Positions 7,435-15,671 of a DNA stretch of 43,519 nucleotides are shown here, piece after piece. Numbering within the stretch: position 1 is the stretch's first letter; the number at the start of each line of letters is the position of its first letter. The notes under the pieces are model-generated. The model had not been told where the DNA came from, ran no database searches, and was given only the letters and a program-made list of their open reading frames with translations. Both the position numbers and the translations under genes were made by a program. The stretch comes from Neomoorella stamsii (GTDB taxonomy: Bacteria; Bacillota; DSM-521; Neomoorellales; Neomoorellaceae). The stretch is taken from the NCBI RefSeq assembly GCF_002995805.1, contig NZ_PVXL01000019.1:1-43519 (forward strand), given 5' to 3'.

Positions 7435-9434
7435 GCCGTAGCCTCCTTTGGGCAGGCAAAATAACCCTCTTTGATAAACGTCCGCTTGTTAACGTCGTCA
7501 TAATGGAGCAGGTATCGGCGCCCAATGGCATTGTTAAGCGGCTCGAGGGTGGCACCGATGATCTCCGTGTCGGTAGAGAGGACAATCACCTGGTGGCTCG
7601 CGTTCGGCAAGTACTTGGTCACAAAGTTCATCCGGTGAGATGAATCCAGCCGGCCCATGGGAGTATCGATGATAACGGGTAGCTCCCGGCCGGATGCTCG
7701 TGCCAGTCCCCACAGGATGGCGATGGCCAGCATCTGTTTTTCCCCGCTGGAGAGGCGCTCCTTCGGCACTTCTTGCCCTGCATTATCGTACAACGAGATT
7801 TGCAATGTTTCGGGATGAATGCGAACGTCGGAAATCAAATCGGGTTTCTGCATTAAATCCCGGAGTGCCATAGTGATGGCCTCCGCTAGCCTGCCGATTT
7901 TTTGCTCCGCCAGCCGCCGGCTGAAGGTGCGCATTGTGTCCTGGGACCGTAGCGCCAGCGATATAGTACGTTTAGCATCGTCCAGCGTCTCGCTCTCCTC
8001 AAGTATCTTTTTAAGGGCATTTTTACGTTTCTGTTCCGTCTGGTGTATCGCGTAGTCGATCGAATCAAGCTCCTTCTGAAGTCTCTGTTGTTGATGTTGA
8101 AGCTCGGCAACGTGTTTTGCAGTCTCTGACAACTTCAACAACGCTTCAGAGACGGCCTTTTGATCAACAGGGTAATGCAAATGCTGGTTGACAAAGTCCA
8201 GTCTATCCTGGGTCTCCTGGTAAACTGCTAGCAACTGGTTAACCTGATTGCTTAGGGTAAACTGCCCTCTACTTATCAGATCCGCTAACTGTCCCTGGGC
8301 CAGGGGCGACAAAGAAAAGCATTCCTTGCGGGAAGCAACCGCCTCCAACTCTGCCCGGTCAGCCCGAAGGAATTCTTCTATTAAATTTACGGCCGGTGTA
8401 TCGACTCCCCCGGCCTGCCTGAGCCATTCTATGATTTTTCTATCCCTGGCGGCGAGGGCAGGAAGAAGCGTACGGGCTCGGCGGATTTGCTCATCGGCCT
8501 GGGCCGACGTCTGGACAATCTTCAACAAAGGCATAACCAAAAGGAGCGGCAGTGGTCCGGCGGCCAGAGCGACCATCCTGGCCTTCAACTCGGCCAGCTT
8601 TTCCTGCAGCTCTCTCTGCTCCTGCTGGAGCCGTTCCCGATTCTGGATTAAAGTTCCTCCAAGTTGGAGATATTCATTTTCTTTCCGGCGCAAGTCTTCC
8701 TGCGCCCGTTCTACCCGGTTTGCTATACCGGCGATCTCCCGTTTAAGGCGCCGTTTTTCTTGGTACAGCTCCTCAAGTTCGCGCTCTAATCCCTCGACTT
8801 CTTCCGCGCCGGGTGTATCATTGAGGAGTACTTGATGCCGCTTTATAACCAGGTTCAGGTCGGCAATCAGGCGATCCACCAGGTCAAGGCCAAGGAGTGA
8901 CCGGATGGCAGCCTTTACTGATTCGCTGGTTCCCCCGGATTCTGCAAGGGCACTGATTTTCTCACCATCAAAAAAGAACAGCCCAGAAATGCCGGAAGGA
9001 ATCAAGTTCTCCACATAGGTATCCCAATTAGAGGCCAGGTGCGAATCCTCCAAACCATCCCGCCAAATTTCCAGGCGATCTACCACACGAACGGCTGCCG
9101 CTTTCCACGAACGGCGAATTCGGAGGAGTGTGTGACCTTCCTCAATGGGCACCATTAGTTCCAGTTCGACTGCAGCGCCTTCCTCACGGGGAACTCCCCG
9201 ATGAATCAAACTATCCAGGTAAGCACTATATGAGCGGGCTCGTTCATGTACAAATGGTGACCTGCTGCCGTACAAGTTCAGGAGAATTGCCTCCAATAAA
9301 CTGGTCTTACCACGCCCGTTGAGGCCGCCTACCAGGGTGATCGGCCCGCTGTTTTCTGTACGAACGGCCGGCTCAAGGCACTGCCGGCCTGCATAAAGAC
9401 CGAAGTTCTCGAGTTTTATAGAACGAATGATCAT
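7431..9434 (-). CDS. dndD: DndD, SMC/Rad50-like ATPase of DNA phosphorothioation
   Basis: A 667-residue ABC-type ATPase. Walker A is GGLNGRGKTSLL near residue 37. A long central coiled coil covers about 190-500, with Glu/Arg/Leu/Gln-rich helices. The ABC signature is L-S-S-G-E-K-Q near 565, followed by Walker B V-I-I-D-T-P-M-G-R-L-D. This is the DndD layout, at full length for the family. The protein is thought to supply ATP-driven DNA nicking or remodelling for sulfur insertion. It overlaps dndC by 4 bases upstream and dndE by 4 bases downstream. Confidence 0.95.
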   Translation of the reverse strand: MIIRSIKLENFGLYAGRQCLEPAVRTENSGPITLVGGLNGRGKTSLLEAILLNLYGSRSPFVHERARSYSAYLDSLIHRGVPREEGAAVELELMVPIEEGHTLLRIRRSWKAAAVRVVDRLEIWRDGLEDSHLASNWDTYVENLIPSGISGLFFFDGEKISALAESGGTSESVKAAIRSLLGLDLVDRLIADLNLVIKRHQVLLNDTPGAEEVEGLERELEELYQEKRRLKREIAGIANRVERAQEDLRRKENEYLQLGGTLIQNRERLQQEQRELQEKLAELKARMVALAAGPLPLLLVMPLLKIVQTSAQADEQIRRARTLLPALAARDRKIIEWLRQAGGVDTPAVNLIEEFLRADRAELEAVASRKECFSLSPLAQGQLADLISRGQFTLSNQVNQLLAVYQETQDRLDFVNQHLHYPVDQKAVSEALLKLSETAKHVAELQHQQQRLQKELDSIDYAIHQTEQKRKNALKKILEESETLDDAKRTISLALRSQDTMRTFSRRLAEQKIGRLAEAITMALRDLMQKPDLISDVRIHPETLQISLYDNAGQEVPKERLSSGEKQMLAIAILWGLARASGRELPVIIDTPMGRLDSSHRMNFVTKYLPNASHQVIVLSTDTEIIGATLEPLNNAIGRRYLLHYDDVNKRTFIKEGYFACPKEATA

Positions 9435-10930
9435 CCGGCTTCAGGTCCTTCCTGCAAATAAACCTCTAGCTTGGCGTGGAACTTTTCGTCACGGTCCTCC
9501 CATTGGCCGACTCGCTCCTTAAGGGCAACTACCGCTTCTTCCTCATTGGAAAAGTAAGCACGCCGGATGAGGGTTGCCAGCCTGTTGACAACGCCCCGGC
9601 GTAAGGCGAGACCGCCGACACGCTGCTCTACATCTAGCAATGAAGCCTGCAGTTCAAAGAAAACGCTGTCCTCCCCGCATACTTCCTTCAGCAGATCCCA
9701 TTCCGGTTTCCCGAAGGGACCTTTCCTGAGATCATTAAGGTACGGGTATTCCCGACCGGTCACTTCCTTATAAATACGGGGAAGGGAATCATCGAACTCG
9801 TGCTTCTCTTCGACCCATATCCGGCGTATCTCCCTGAGTTCGTCATCGGTAATCAATTGCAGCTGGCCTATGTCTTTGGGGCCATTTTTTTGGATCTCAG
9901 CCTCAACCTGCAGGAGACGCCGGAGCCAGTACTCCCGCCACTCCTTAGTGTAGGGGCCATGGATGGCCCGTCCCTTCTTGTCCAGTTCGACCCGCCCGGT
10001 GATCCGGCGGAAGTCACGTCTATCCCAATCATCAAGGACACCGTTTTCATTGAGGCTGCCAATTTCATTACGGAACTCAAGGAGGGGGGTCATCCACACC
10101 TTTTCCCAGTCGTTCTGGATCATTGCCTCCATGGACTTATCCTGGCTAACAACGGTACAGACCCAGCAGCCAAAGCGGCTGCTACCGCAACTTGGGGTTG
10201 AAGTATCCACGACCAGGGGACATTCATTGTCGGCACTGGCGCCCCGGTACATGGCGAGTAATTCCTTGTTGCTCACTCCCCAGGGGTTACGCACCTGCAT
10301 TAAGTAAAACCAGACATCATCATTAGTCCAATCTTCAATGGGTGTAAAGATAAAGGAGTTGGGTAGTGTGCCGTTGGGACTGAGCCAGTCGCGTATGCGC
10401 TTTTCCTCGTATCGTTTCATATTTTGGGCACGCTGCTGGCTTTCGGCCTTGCGTGTACCGAGTATCAGGATGGCTTCGCCGTGACGGGTCACTACGTTCT
10501 GGATGAACCGGTTCGCGGGGTCGATTTTTAACCGGCTCGTGCACCAGCGGAAGTTCCGCCGCGGGGCGGGATAGCCCTTGCCTATCAGGTTTACCCAAAA
10601 GGTGTTCTTCGTCTCGGGGGTAAGCCGGTGGGGTTCTATGGGAAGGCCCTGGTCCCGGGCCGCCTCCTTCATCAGAGCCAGGGAACGATTAACCCATGCC
10701 CCAACTACCGGTTGTTCCACCAGCGTGTCGGTACTGATCACGTGTATCGTCTTGTGTTGCCTGGCTTTCCCAGGTAGCCCGGCAATGGCATGCCATACGA
10801 GCTGTAAGGTGGCCGTGGAGTCCTTTCCTCCACTGTACCCTACAATCCAGGGGACCTGGTCGGCCAGGTAAAGATCGCGTATACGCTGGCTGATTTCATC
10901 GATGGTTTCCTTTGTAATTAGGACAGCCAT
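9431..10930 (-). CDS. dndC: DndC, PAPS-reductase-like phosphorothioation sulfurtransferase
   Basis: A 499-residue protein. Near residue 35 is the PP-loop S-G-G-K-D-S-T of ATP pyrophosphatases/PAPS reductases. Cysteines in R-W-C-T-S-R-L-K and in the C-G-S-S-R-F-G-C-W-V-C cluster are expected to bind the 4Fe-4S centre of DndC. I chose ATG 10930 (MAVLITKE) because AAGGGGAG is 5-6 bases upstream; the reading from 10948 includes the ribosome site. It opens the dndCDEA unit behind its own promoter at 11000-11028. No dndB regulator gene precedes it; that position is taken by the helicase module. Confidence 0.95.
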   Translation of the reverse strand: MAVLITKETIDEISQRIRDLYLADQVPWIVGYSGGKDSTATLQLVWHAIAGLPGKARQHKTIHVISTDTLVEQPVVGAWVNRSLALMKEAARDQGLPIEPHRLTPETKNTFWVNLIGKGYPAPRRNFRWCTSRLKIDPANRFIQNVVTRHGEAILILGTRKAESQQRAQNMKRYEEKRIRDWLSPNGTLPNSFIFTPIEDWTNDDVWFYLMQVRNPWGVSNKELLAMYRGASADNECPLVVDTSTPSCGSSRFGCWVCTVVSQDKSMEAMIQNDWEKVWMTPLLEFRNEIGSLNENGVLDDWDRRDFRRITGRVELDKKGRAIHGPYTKEWREYWLRRLLQVEAEIQKNGPKDIGQLQLITDDELREIRRIWVEEKHEFDDSLPRIYKEVTGREYPYLNDLRKGPFGKPEWDLLKEVCGEDSVFFELQASLLDVEQRVGGLALRRGVVNRLATLIRRAYFSNEEEAVVALKERVGQWEDRDEKFHAKLEVYLQEGPEAG

Positions 10931-10999
10931 GGGATCTCCCCTTTGCATAAGGCACGGTCATTGTCGCCATAGGAAGTCTACTTTTCCTGCCCTTGATGT

Positions 11000-11028
11000 A
11001 TAATACCACCCTTCCAATTGCTTAGCAA
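11000..11028 (-). promoter_or_regulatory. Promoter of the dndCDEA unit
   Basis: On the - strand: TTGCTA (11028-11023), a 17-base spacer, and TATTAT (11005-11000). It lies 70 bases above the dndC start, in the 134-base gap after the helicase module. It would allow the modification genes to be expressed independently of the upstream effector operon. Confidence 0.55.
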
Positions 11029-11064
11029 TAAACTTCCATTCCCAGAGCGACAGGCGCCAATATT

Positions 11065-11748
11065 TTAAGCCGAAACTTTAAATCTAATAACAATGCGTGA
11101 TTCAAGCCTGTGTTCCCTGAGCCAATTCATGACATCATCATCGAGGTCGGCTAAACTGGCGCTGCCGTTGGCAACCAGCGTTAGAAAATTCCTGATTTTA
11201 TTGTCGACATCAAGGGAGGCTATAATCTGCTTGCCTTCCTCAATTGCTTTAGTAAAACTGCTTACCTCTTCAGCAGACACCGGCCACTTTCCCAGGAAGC
11301 TCTTGATTGCGGCCGTTGTTTGGGCTTTACCCGGTTCCCCAACCAGGGGAATAATAACTTCCAGTAACTGCAAGACATCTTCACTAGACTTGCGGACAAA
11401 CCCTTCCCATTTAGCCTTTAGGTGTTCATCGAGGCTGCTTGTAGCCCTGGAAAGGCGGGATAGCTCCAGGGGTTCCAATTCGGCGGCATCTAGTTTTAGT
11501 ACGATTTCATCTAAGGGTTGATGGATGCCATTAATAACTTTCACGGGGAGGGTTAAGTCTAAATCCGCACAGCAAGCGCTAAACGCAGCACCAAATTTAA
11601 CAAGCGACCTGAGGTCGCTCAGGAGGCGTTCTAGCTCATCCAATAGCCGTTTCAAAGAGTTAGCTCGCCTGATTGTTTCTTCGATGTTGTTATGCTCATC
11701 AAGTATGTTAATGGCCTCATCTAGCAATTCCGCCAGCACGGTCTCCAC
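11065..11748 (-). CDS. Helical hypothetical protein of the Dnd/Dpd-like island (DpdI position)
   Basis: A 227-residue, almost entirely alpha-helical protein with Leu/Glu heptads in residues 1-55 and no signal peptide or membrane segment. I recognise no domain. It starts at GTG 11748 (or GTG 11739) inside the end of the ATPase gene, a 32-base overlap, so it is translated in step with that protein and is probably its partner. It occupies the place of dpdI if the upstream genes are read as dpdE-F-G-H. The functional link rests on position only. The next gene, dndC, is separated by a promoter-bearing gap. Confidence 0.6.
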   Translation of the reverse strand: METVLAELLDEAINILDEHNNIEETIRRANSLKRLLDELERLLSDLRSLVKFGAAFSACCADLDLTLPVKVINGIHQPLDEIVLKLDAAELEPLELSRLSRATSSLDEHLKAKWEGFVRKSSEDVLQLLEVIIPLVGEPGKAQTTAAIKSFLGKWPVSAEEVSSFTKAIEEGKQIIASLDVDNKIRNFLTLVANGSASLADLDDDVMNWLREHRLESRIVIRFKVSA

Positions 11749-14700
11749 CCCACAACACGTTAAGCTGTGCTTTTATTGTATTTATCTGGTTTTTCACGGC
11801 GCCGGCACGACTTGAGGTATCCGGTATTTCCTTCCGCCTTCGCTGGAGATTCTCGTTGTAGTATTTATAAATCTGCTCAGCCTCAGCAGCGATGCTGGCT
11901 GCCGTGTCTGCGGCCTCTTCGATTATTTTGATGGGGTCGCTAACGAACCTTAGAAGCAGGATATTTACCGGCATAGAATCATCTAAACCCTGCAGGCTTG
12001 CCACGGCGGCGGCAATTGCTTCGGCATTAGCCCTGATGGTGCTAACCCTTGTAGAATACTCTGACCTATAAGCAATGTGAGCCCAAGAAAGCCGGTTAAG
12101 GAATATGTCCATTTTCTCCGTTATATGGACTATGCCGGAAGCCGTGATTTCTTCGCCGTAGAAGGTACATAAGCGGCTAATGGCAGCACGGGCTTTTTCC
12201 TTTTCGCCCTCCGCTACTCTTCTGATCCTGGGCATAAGCTCGTTAAGGAGGGTAAGGGAAAGGGTAAGGGCATTGGCCGATGACGGCTGTTTTGGAAGTT
12301 CATTAAAGGTCCAGTTCATGGCCTGCAGCTTTTCGATGGCACTGAGGATGTAGTCGGTGTAAAGGAAAAACTTATCAGAGACATCGGTTACACGGCCCAG
12401 CCTGGTATTGTAAAAATGCCTTATAACCTCCTTGTTCTCCTTGTAGCGGGAATCAGACCACATGTTCTTAAGCAAGTCGTTCCATCGGCTGCTGTGACCG
12501 TTGCCGTCCACTTTGGGCGGGCGTTGCTGGTCAGTAAGGAGTTTTTGGGCTAATTCCTCGCTTCCTTCCCGGCCGGTGATATAACCGGCAAGCAAAAGCC
12601 TGTAGTATTCTACGGTGCAGGCCCACTCAAATATAGGCCACTTTTCGGCCGGGGTATCACCGACTGATTTCAGGGCTGCAATAAAGCGGTCCTTTATTTT
12701 ATAGGTCCAATTAACAAGATAATACTGGTATGTGGGAGCATCATCAAAGCTCCAGCTCTCTTTACCCACGTACCTCCAACGAGTCAAGCCGATAAGGATC
12801 ATTCGCCCTTCCGGTGAGCGTTCCAATTTGATTATGGCATCTTCTTCCCCGCGCGGCTGCCCCTCTATGGCCACGAGCCTGCGCTGGAGCATTCTATTGG
12901 CTATATAATAGGACACGCCTTCGGATTGCCAATTAATTGCAGTTACCAGGTAGTCGTACAGGTCATTTCTTAACCTTTCATAGGTCCTTAAAGGCTCTCC
13001 GCTATTGGCCCATTCCTCAATACTCGCTATCCGATCCTGATATTCTGCCATTACCCGGTCCACGGGTTCTGAGCTCACCGGCGGAGGTGTTGCCGGCGGC
13101 TCAGGTCCTTTTCTCCCGGGGGCATCGCCGTGGGTAATTGTCGGTACCGGCTTGTCAGGAGGCTGAGCCTTGTTTGGAAGCTTATCGTTGACAGTAAGAT
13201 CCGGAAAACCAAAGTATAAGAACGCTTCTGAAGCAAGACCCCCGACAAGGAAGCCGTTGCGTGCCGGTACCCGGTAAGCGGTACCATCACCCCATACACA
13301 AAGATAAGCTGACAGCCTTTTCTTTTCTTCCGCAGGCAGGTCCATGTTATCTATCAAGGCAGCGTGCGTACTTTCCTTCCAAACAAGCAGGCTTGTGGGT
13401 ATACTTGCCACATTGGGGAAGGATTTAGGATCGTCCAAAAAACAACTCAAATGCTCCCGGATAACCCAACGGAGAAAATTCCTTGGCGTTTTTAGGGATA
13501 GAGCCCCGTAGAGTTTTTCCAGGGCATTAGTAGTAAAGGGAAAAAGGGTTAGCTTCTGTCCGGTGGCCAGATTTACAGACTCCCAGGCTGGAAGGCTATT
13601 ATCTTCATACACAGGCAAGCTTTCGGGGCGCGCACCGCCGGCCACCCATGAAGTAAAGGCACTGTATGGCTGGTAAATGGCGTTCAGGTACTTTGCTGCC
13701 AGTTCCCGCAGAGAATCACGATCACTAAAGACATTTTCACCTACTTCAATCTGGGCTGTTACCCTATCTTTAAAGTTGTCACGGAATTGCTCATAGTAGG
13801 CATTGGTGATACCCACGAAAGAGCTTATGCGGCAAAGGCCCTTGCCTTCGTTCATACCACCATGTTCGGTTACAAGCACGGTTATAAGTTCCTTGTCGAT
13901 AGCGGTAAAGGCAGTTATGTCTTCGATAAACAGGGTAAGGTTTTTGCCCTGGGCTGCCAGTTCCTTTCTTAGCGTCTCGAACACCTGGCGTAAATCGCCA
14001 GATTCGTATCTGGCACACCTCATAATCACGCGCTCGATGAGGGTGTTAAGGTACCTTGCCAGTTTTTCGGGCACATTCTCCTTTTCGTTTTCAAAAAGCC
14101 TGTCGGCAAAACGCGAGGCCTTTCTGTCGGCATTGTTACGTAAATGGGGAAGAAGGTCGCGTACAAAAAGGAAATCCTGGGCATAAAAGAGGGGCTCTAC
14201 CTCATTGTCGGAATTGTTACGCCCTGAATAGGTGATCTTATCACATATCCGGGTTATCGGGCCACCTTCCTCCATAAGATATTGCATTATTAAATCATTG
14301 CGCAGGAAAATGGCTATTTCTTTGCGCACGCTATGCCGGAAAAAAGTATCGTTCTCGTCATGTTCGACTTCATAACTAAAGTGGTGAAGAATTAGGTTCT
14401 TTAACCGGTCCTCATCAAGGACTTCATCTGCTTCGAGGAGGTGGCGGTACCTGCGTATTTTCTCTTCGTCCCTTATAACGCCGGCGTCGATGAGTTGGCG
14501 TATGGTACCGCGCAAGGTATTGTCGGAACGCTGGATGAAAAGCACCATTTCCTTTTCAGGGTCAAAGTAAGCCTCATCGCTTTCCAGGCGCACTTTTAGC
14601 CAGCGGATGAGGTGGGATTTACCGGCGCCGTTGGGACCACGGATTATGACAAATTGGTGTCTATTGTTGCGGTTGACAACCAGCCTCTGGTATATTTCCT

Positions 14701-14863
14701 CCTCGGTTAAATCGGTACCGGCATCCTCAAGGCTACCGCCTGGTATATACCTCAGGCGCTTAAATGGCACGTGCGTCGCAAGAAAGTCCGCATCTTTGCT
14801 TGCTATGACGTCGGTTTTGATTATGTCTTCCTCCATGCGTCTTTTGGCAGCTGTATAGTCCAT
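11717..14863 (-). CDS. Large P-loop ATPase, DpdH-like, of the restriction module
   Basis: A 1048-residue protein starting at ATG 14863 behind GGAGGTGG. Walker A GPNGAGKS is at residues 76-83, and a candidate Walker B, L-T-L-F-I-E-D-I-T-A-F, is near 315. The N-terminal third looks like an AAA+/STAND-type ATPase. A Pro-rich linker near 560-600 separates it from a long helical C-terminal half ending in coiled coil. No nuclease motif is seen. Size, position after a roughly 260-residue gene and company of SNF2 and RecQ helicases fit DpdH of 7-deazaguanine DNA islands. The comparison is from memory, so 'DpdH-like' is tentative. It may sense or signal rather than cleave. Confidence 0.72.
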   Translation of the reverse strand: MDYTAAKRRMEEDIIKTDVIASKDADFLATHVPFKRLRYIPGGSLEDAGTDLTEEEIYQRLVVNRNNRHQFVIIRGPNGAGKSHLIRWLKVRLESDEAYFDPEKEMVLFIQRSDNTLRGTIRQLIDAGVIRDEEKIRRYRHLLEADEVLDEDRLKNLILHHFSYEVEHDENDTFFRHSVRKEIAIFLRNDLIMQYLMEEGGPITRICDKITYSGRNNSDNEVEPLFYAQDFLFVRDLLPHLRNNADRKASRFADRLFENEKENVPEKLARYLNTLIERVIMRCARYESGDLRQVFETLRKELAAQGKNLTLFIEDITAFTAIDKELITVLVTEHGGMNEGKGLCRISSFVGITNAYYEQFRDNFKDRVTAQIEVGENVFSDRDSLRELAAKYLNAIYQPYSAFTSWVAGGARPESLPVYEDNSLPAWESVNLATGQKLTLFPFTTNALEKLYGALSLKTPRNFLRWVIREHLSCFLDDPKSFPNVASIPTSLLVWKESTHAALIDNMDLPAEEKKRLSAYLCVWGDGTAYRVPARNGFLVGGLASEAFLYFGFPDLTVNDKLPNKAQPPDKPVPTITHGDAPGRKGPEPPATPPPVSSEPVDRVMAEYQDRIASIEEWANSGEPLRTYERLRNDLYDYLVTAINWQSEGVSYYIANRMLQRRLVAIEGQPRGEEDAIIKLERSPEGRMILIGLTRWRYVGKESWSFDDAPTYQYYLVNWTYKIKDRFIAALKSVGDTPAEKWPIFEWACTVEYYRLLLAGYITGREGSEELAQKLLTDQQRPPKVDGNGHSSRWNDLLKNMWSDSRYKENKEVIRHFYNTRLGRVTDVSDKFFLYTDYILSAIEKLQAMNWTFNELPKQPSSANALTLSLTLLNELMPRIRRVAEGEKEKARAAISRLCTFYGEEITASGIVHITEKMDIFLNRLSWAHIAYRSEYSTRVSTIRANAEAIAAAVASLQGLDDSMPVNILLLRFVSDPIKIIEEAADTAASIAAEAEQIYKYYNENLQRRRKEIPDTSSRAGAVKNQINTIKAQLNVLWGGDRAGGIAR

Positions 14864-14878
14864 GGCTCCACCTCCGGT

Positions 14879-15670
14879 TTAGATTTTGACTAAAATATCT
14901 GTAACGTCTTTAGTTATCTCGTGGGTAAACATTGGGTAAAGGTTCCACTTCTCAGCACTATCGGGATTATATATAAGCTGTACCATATCCCTGTCGTGTA
15001 ACATTCTGAGCCCGCTGGAAAGTCCCAGGCAAAGGTCATGACTATCCAGGTTATGCACAGATTCCGGGCAGTTCTCCTTTAGCCAGGAGACAAACATACT
15101 AAACGGCACCTTTACATTCCTCGGGAAAGGGTTTTCCCTATCCTTATCCAGTATCAAAGCGTCATGGAGGCGCACAAACATGTTGGGAATCAGAAATAAG
15201 TTATGCAAAACACCTATGCCAAAAAACGAAGCCCAGAAGCGCCACCCGCGAATGGCAATGTCGTCAACCTTATCATTATCAAAATCTCTTCCCAGCCTTA
15301 TGGCCAACTCATCAACATTGGTATAGTAAAAATAATTATCATTCTGGCTTAGATACCATGCAGTAAAGCGGAAAAACACCGATTCCCTATCTTTTAAGGC
15401 CTGCTGCGCCGTGAATCTGCGATAGCTTGCAAAGCTATTGAATACATCGGCTGAAACATTAAGCCTTACTCGTTCGTCTACTTCAGAAATAAGTTCAAGC
15501 TCTCTAGCCGCACTGTATGTAAGTGGAAAATTATTGGGATCCTTTTCAATCCAGTTGGGCTCCAGCATTTCACGCAGCCTGTTTTTAGGTATTGGGGACC
15601 GTGCCACCAGCCGGCATAATGCATAAACACGTTCGGGAGTAGGTTCCACCCTCATTCTATTTTTGAACAT
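14879..15670 (-). CDS. DpdG-like protein, probable winged-helix
   Basis: A 263-residue protein. The opening (about residues 8-75: R-V-E-P-T-P-E-R-V-Y-A-L, then a short helix and Y-S-A-A-R-E-L-E-L-I) looks like a winged-helix DNA-binding fold. It is followed by an aromatic-rich central domain (W-R-F-W-A-S-F-F-G near 165). No catalytic motif is visible. It begins 1 base after the RecQ-like gene and ends 15 bases before the ATPase gene. Its size and place between a RecQ-like helicase and a giant ATPase match DpdG. I propose a DNA-recognition or adaptor role on context only. Confidence 0.65.
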   Translation of the reverse strand: MFKNRMRVEPTPERVYALCRLVARSPIPKNRLREMLEPNWIEKDPNNFPLTYSAARELELISEVDERVRLNVSADVFNSFASYRRFTAQQALKDRESVFFRFTAWYLSQNDNYFYYTNVDELAIRLGRDFDNDKVDDIAIRGWRFWASFFGIGVLHNLFLIPNMFVRLHDALILDKDRENPFPRNVKVPFSMFVSWLKENCPESVHNLDSHDLCLGLSSGLRMLHDRDMVQLIYNPDSAEKWNLYPMFTHEITKDVTDILVKI

Positions 15671-15671
15671 G

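Noticed and set aside
11717..14863. DptH/DndH or SspE as identity of the large ATPase
   Set aside because: Order and neighbours (SNF2, RecQ, small winged-helix-like gene) do not match DptFGH, and no HNH or DUF262 nuclease motif as in SspE is seen.
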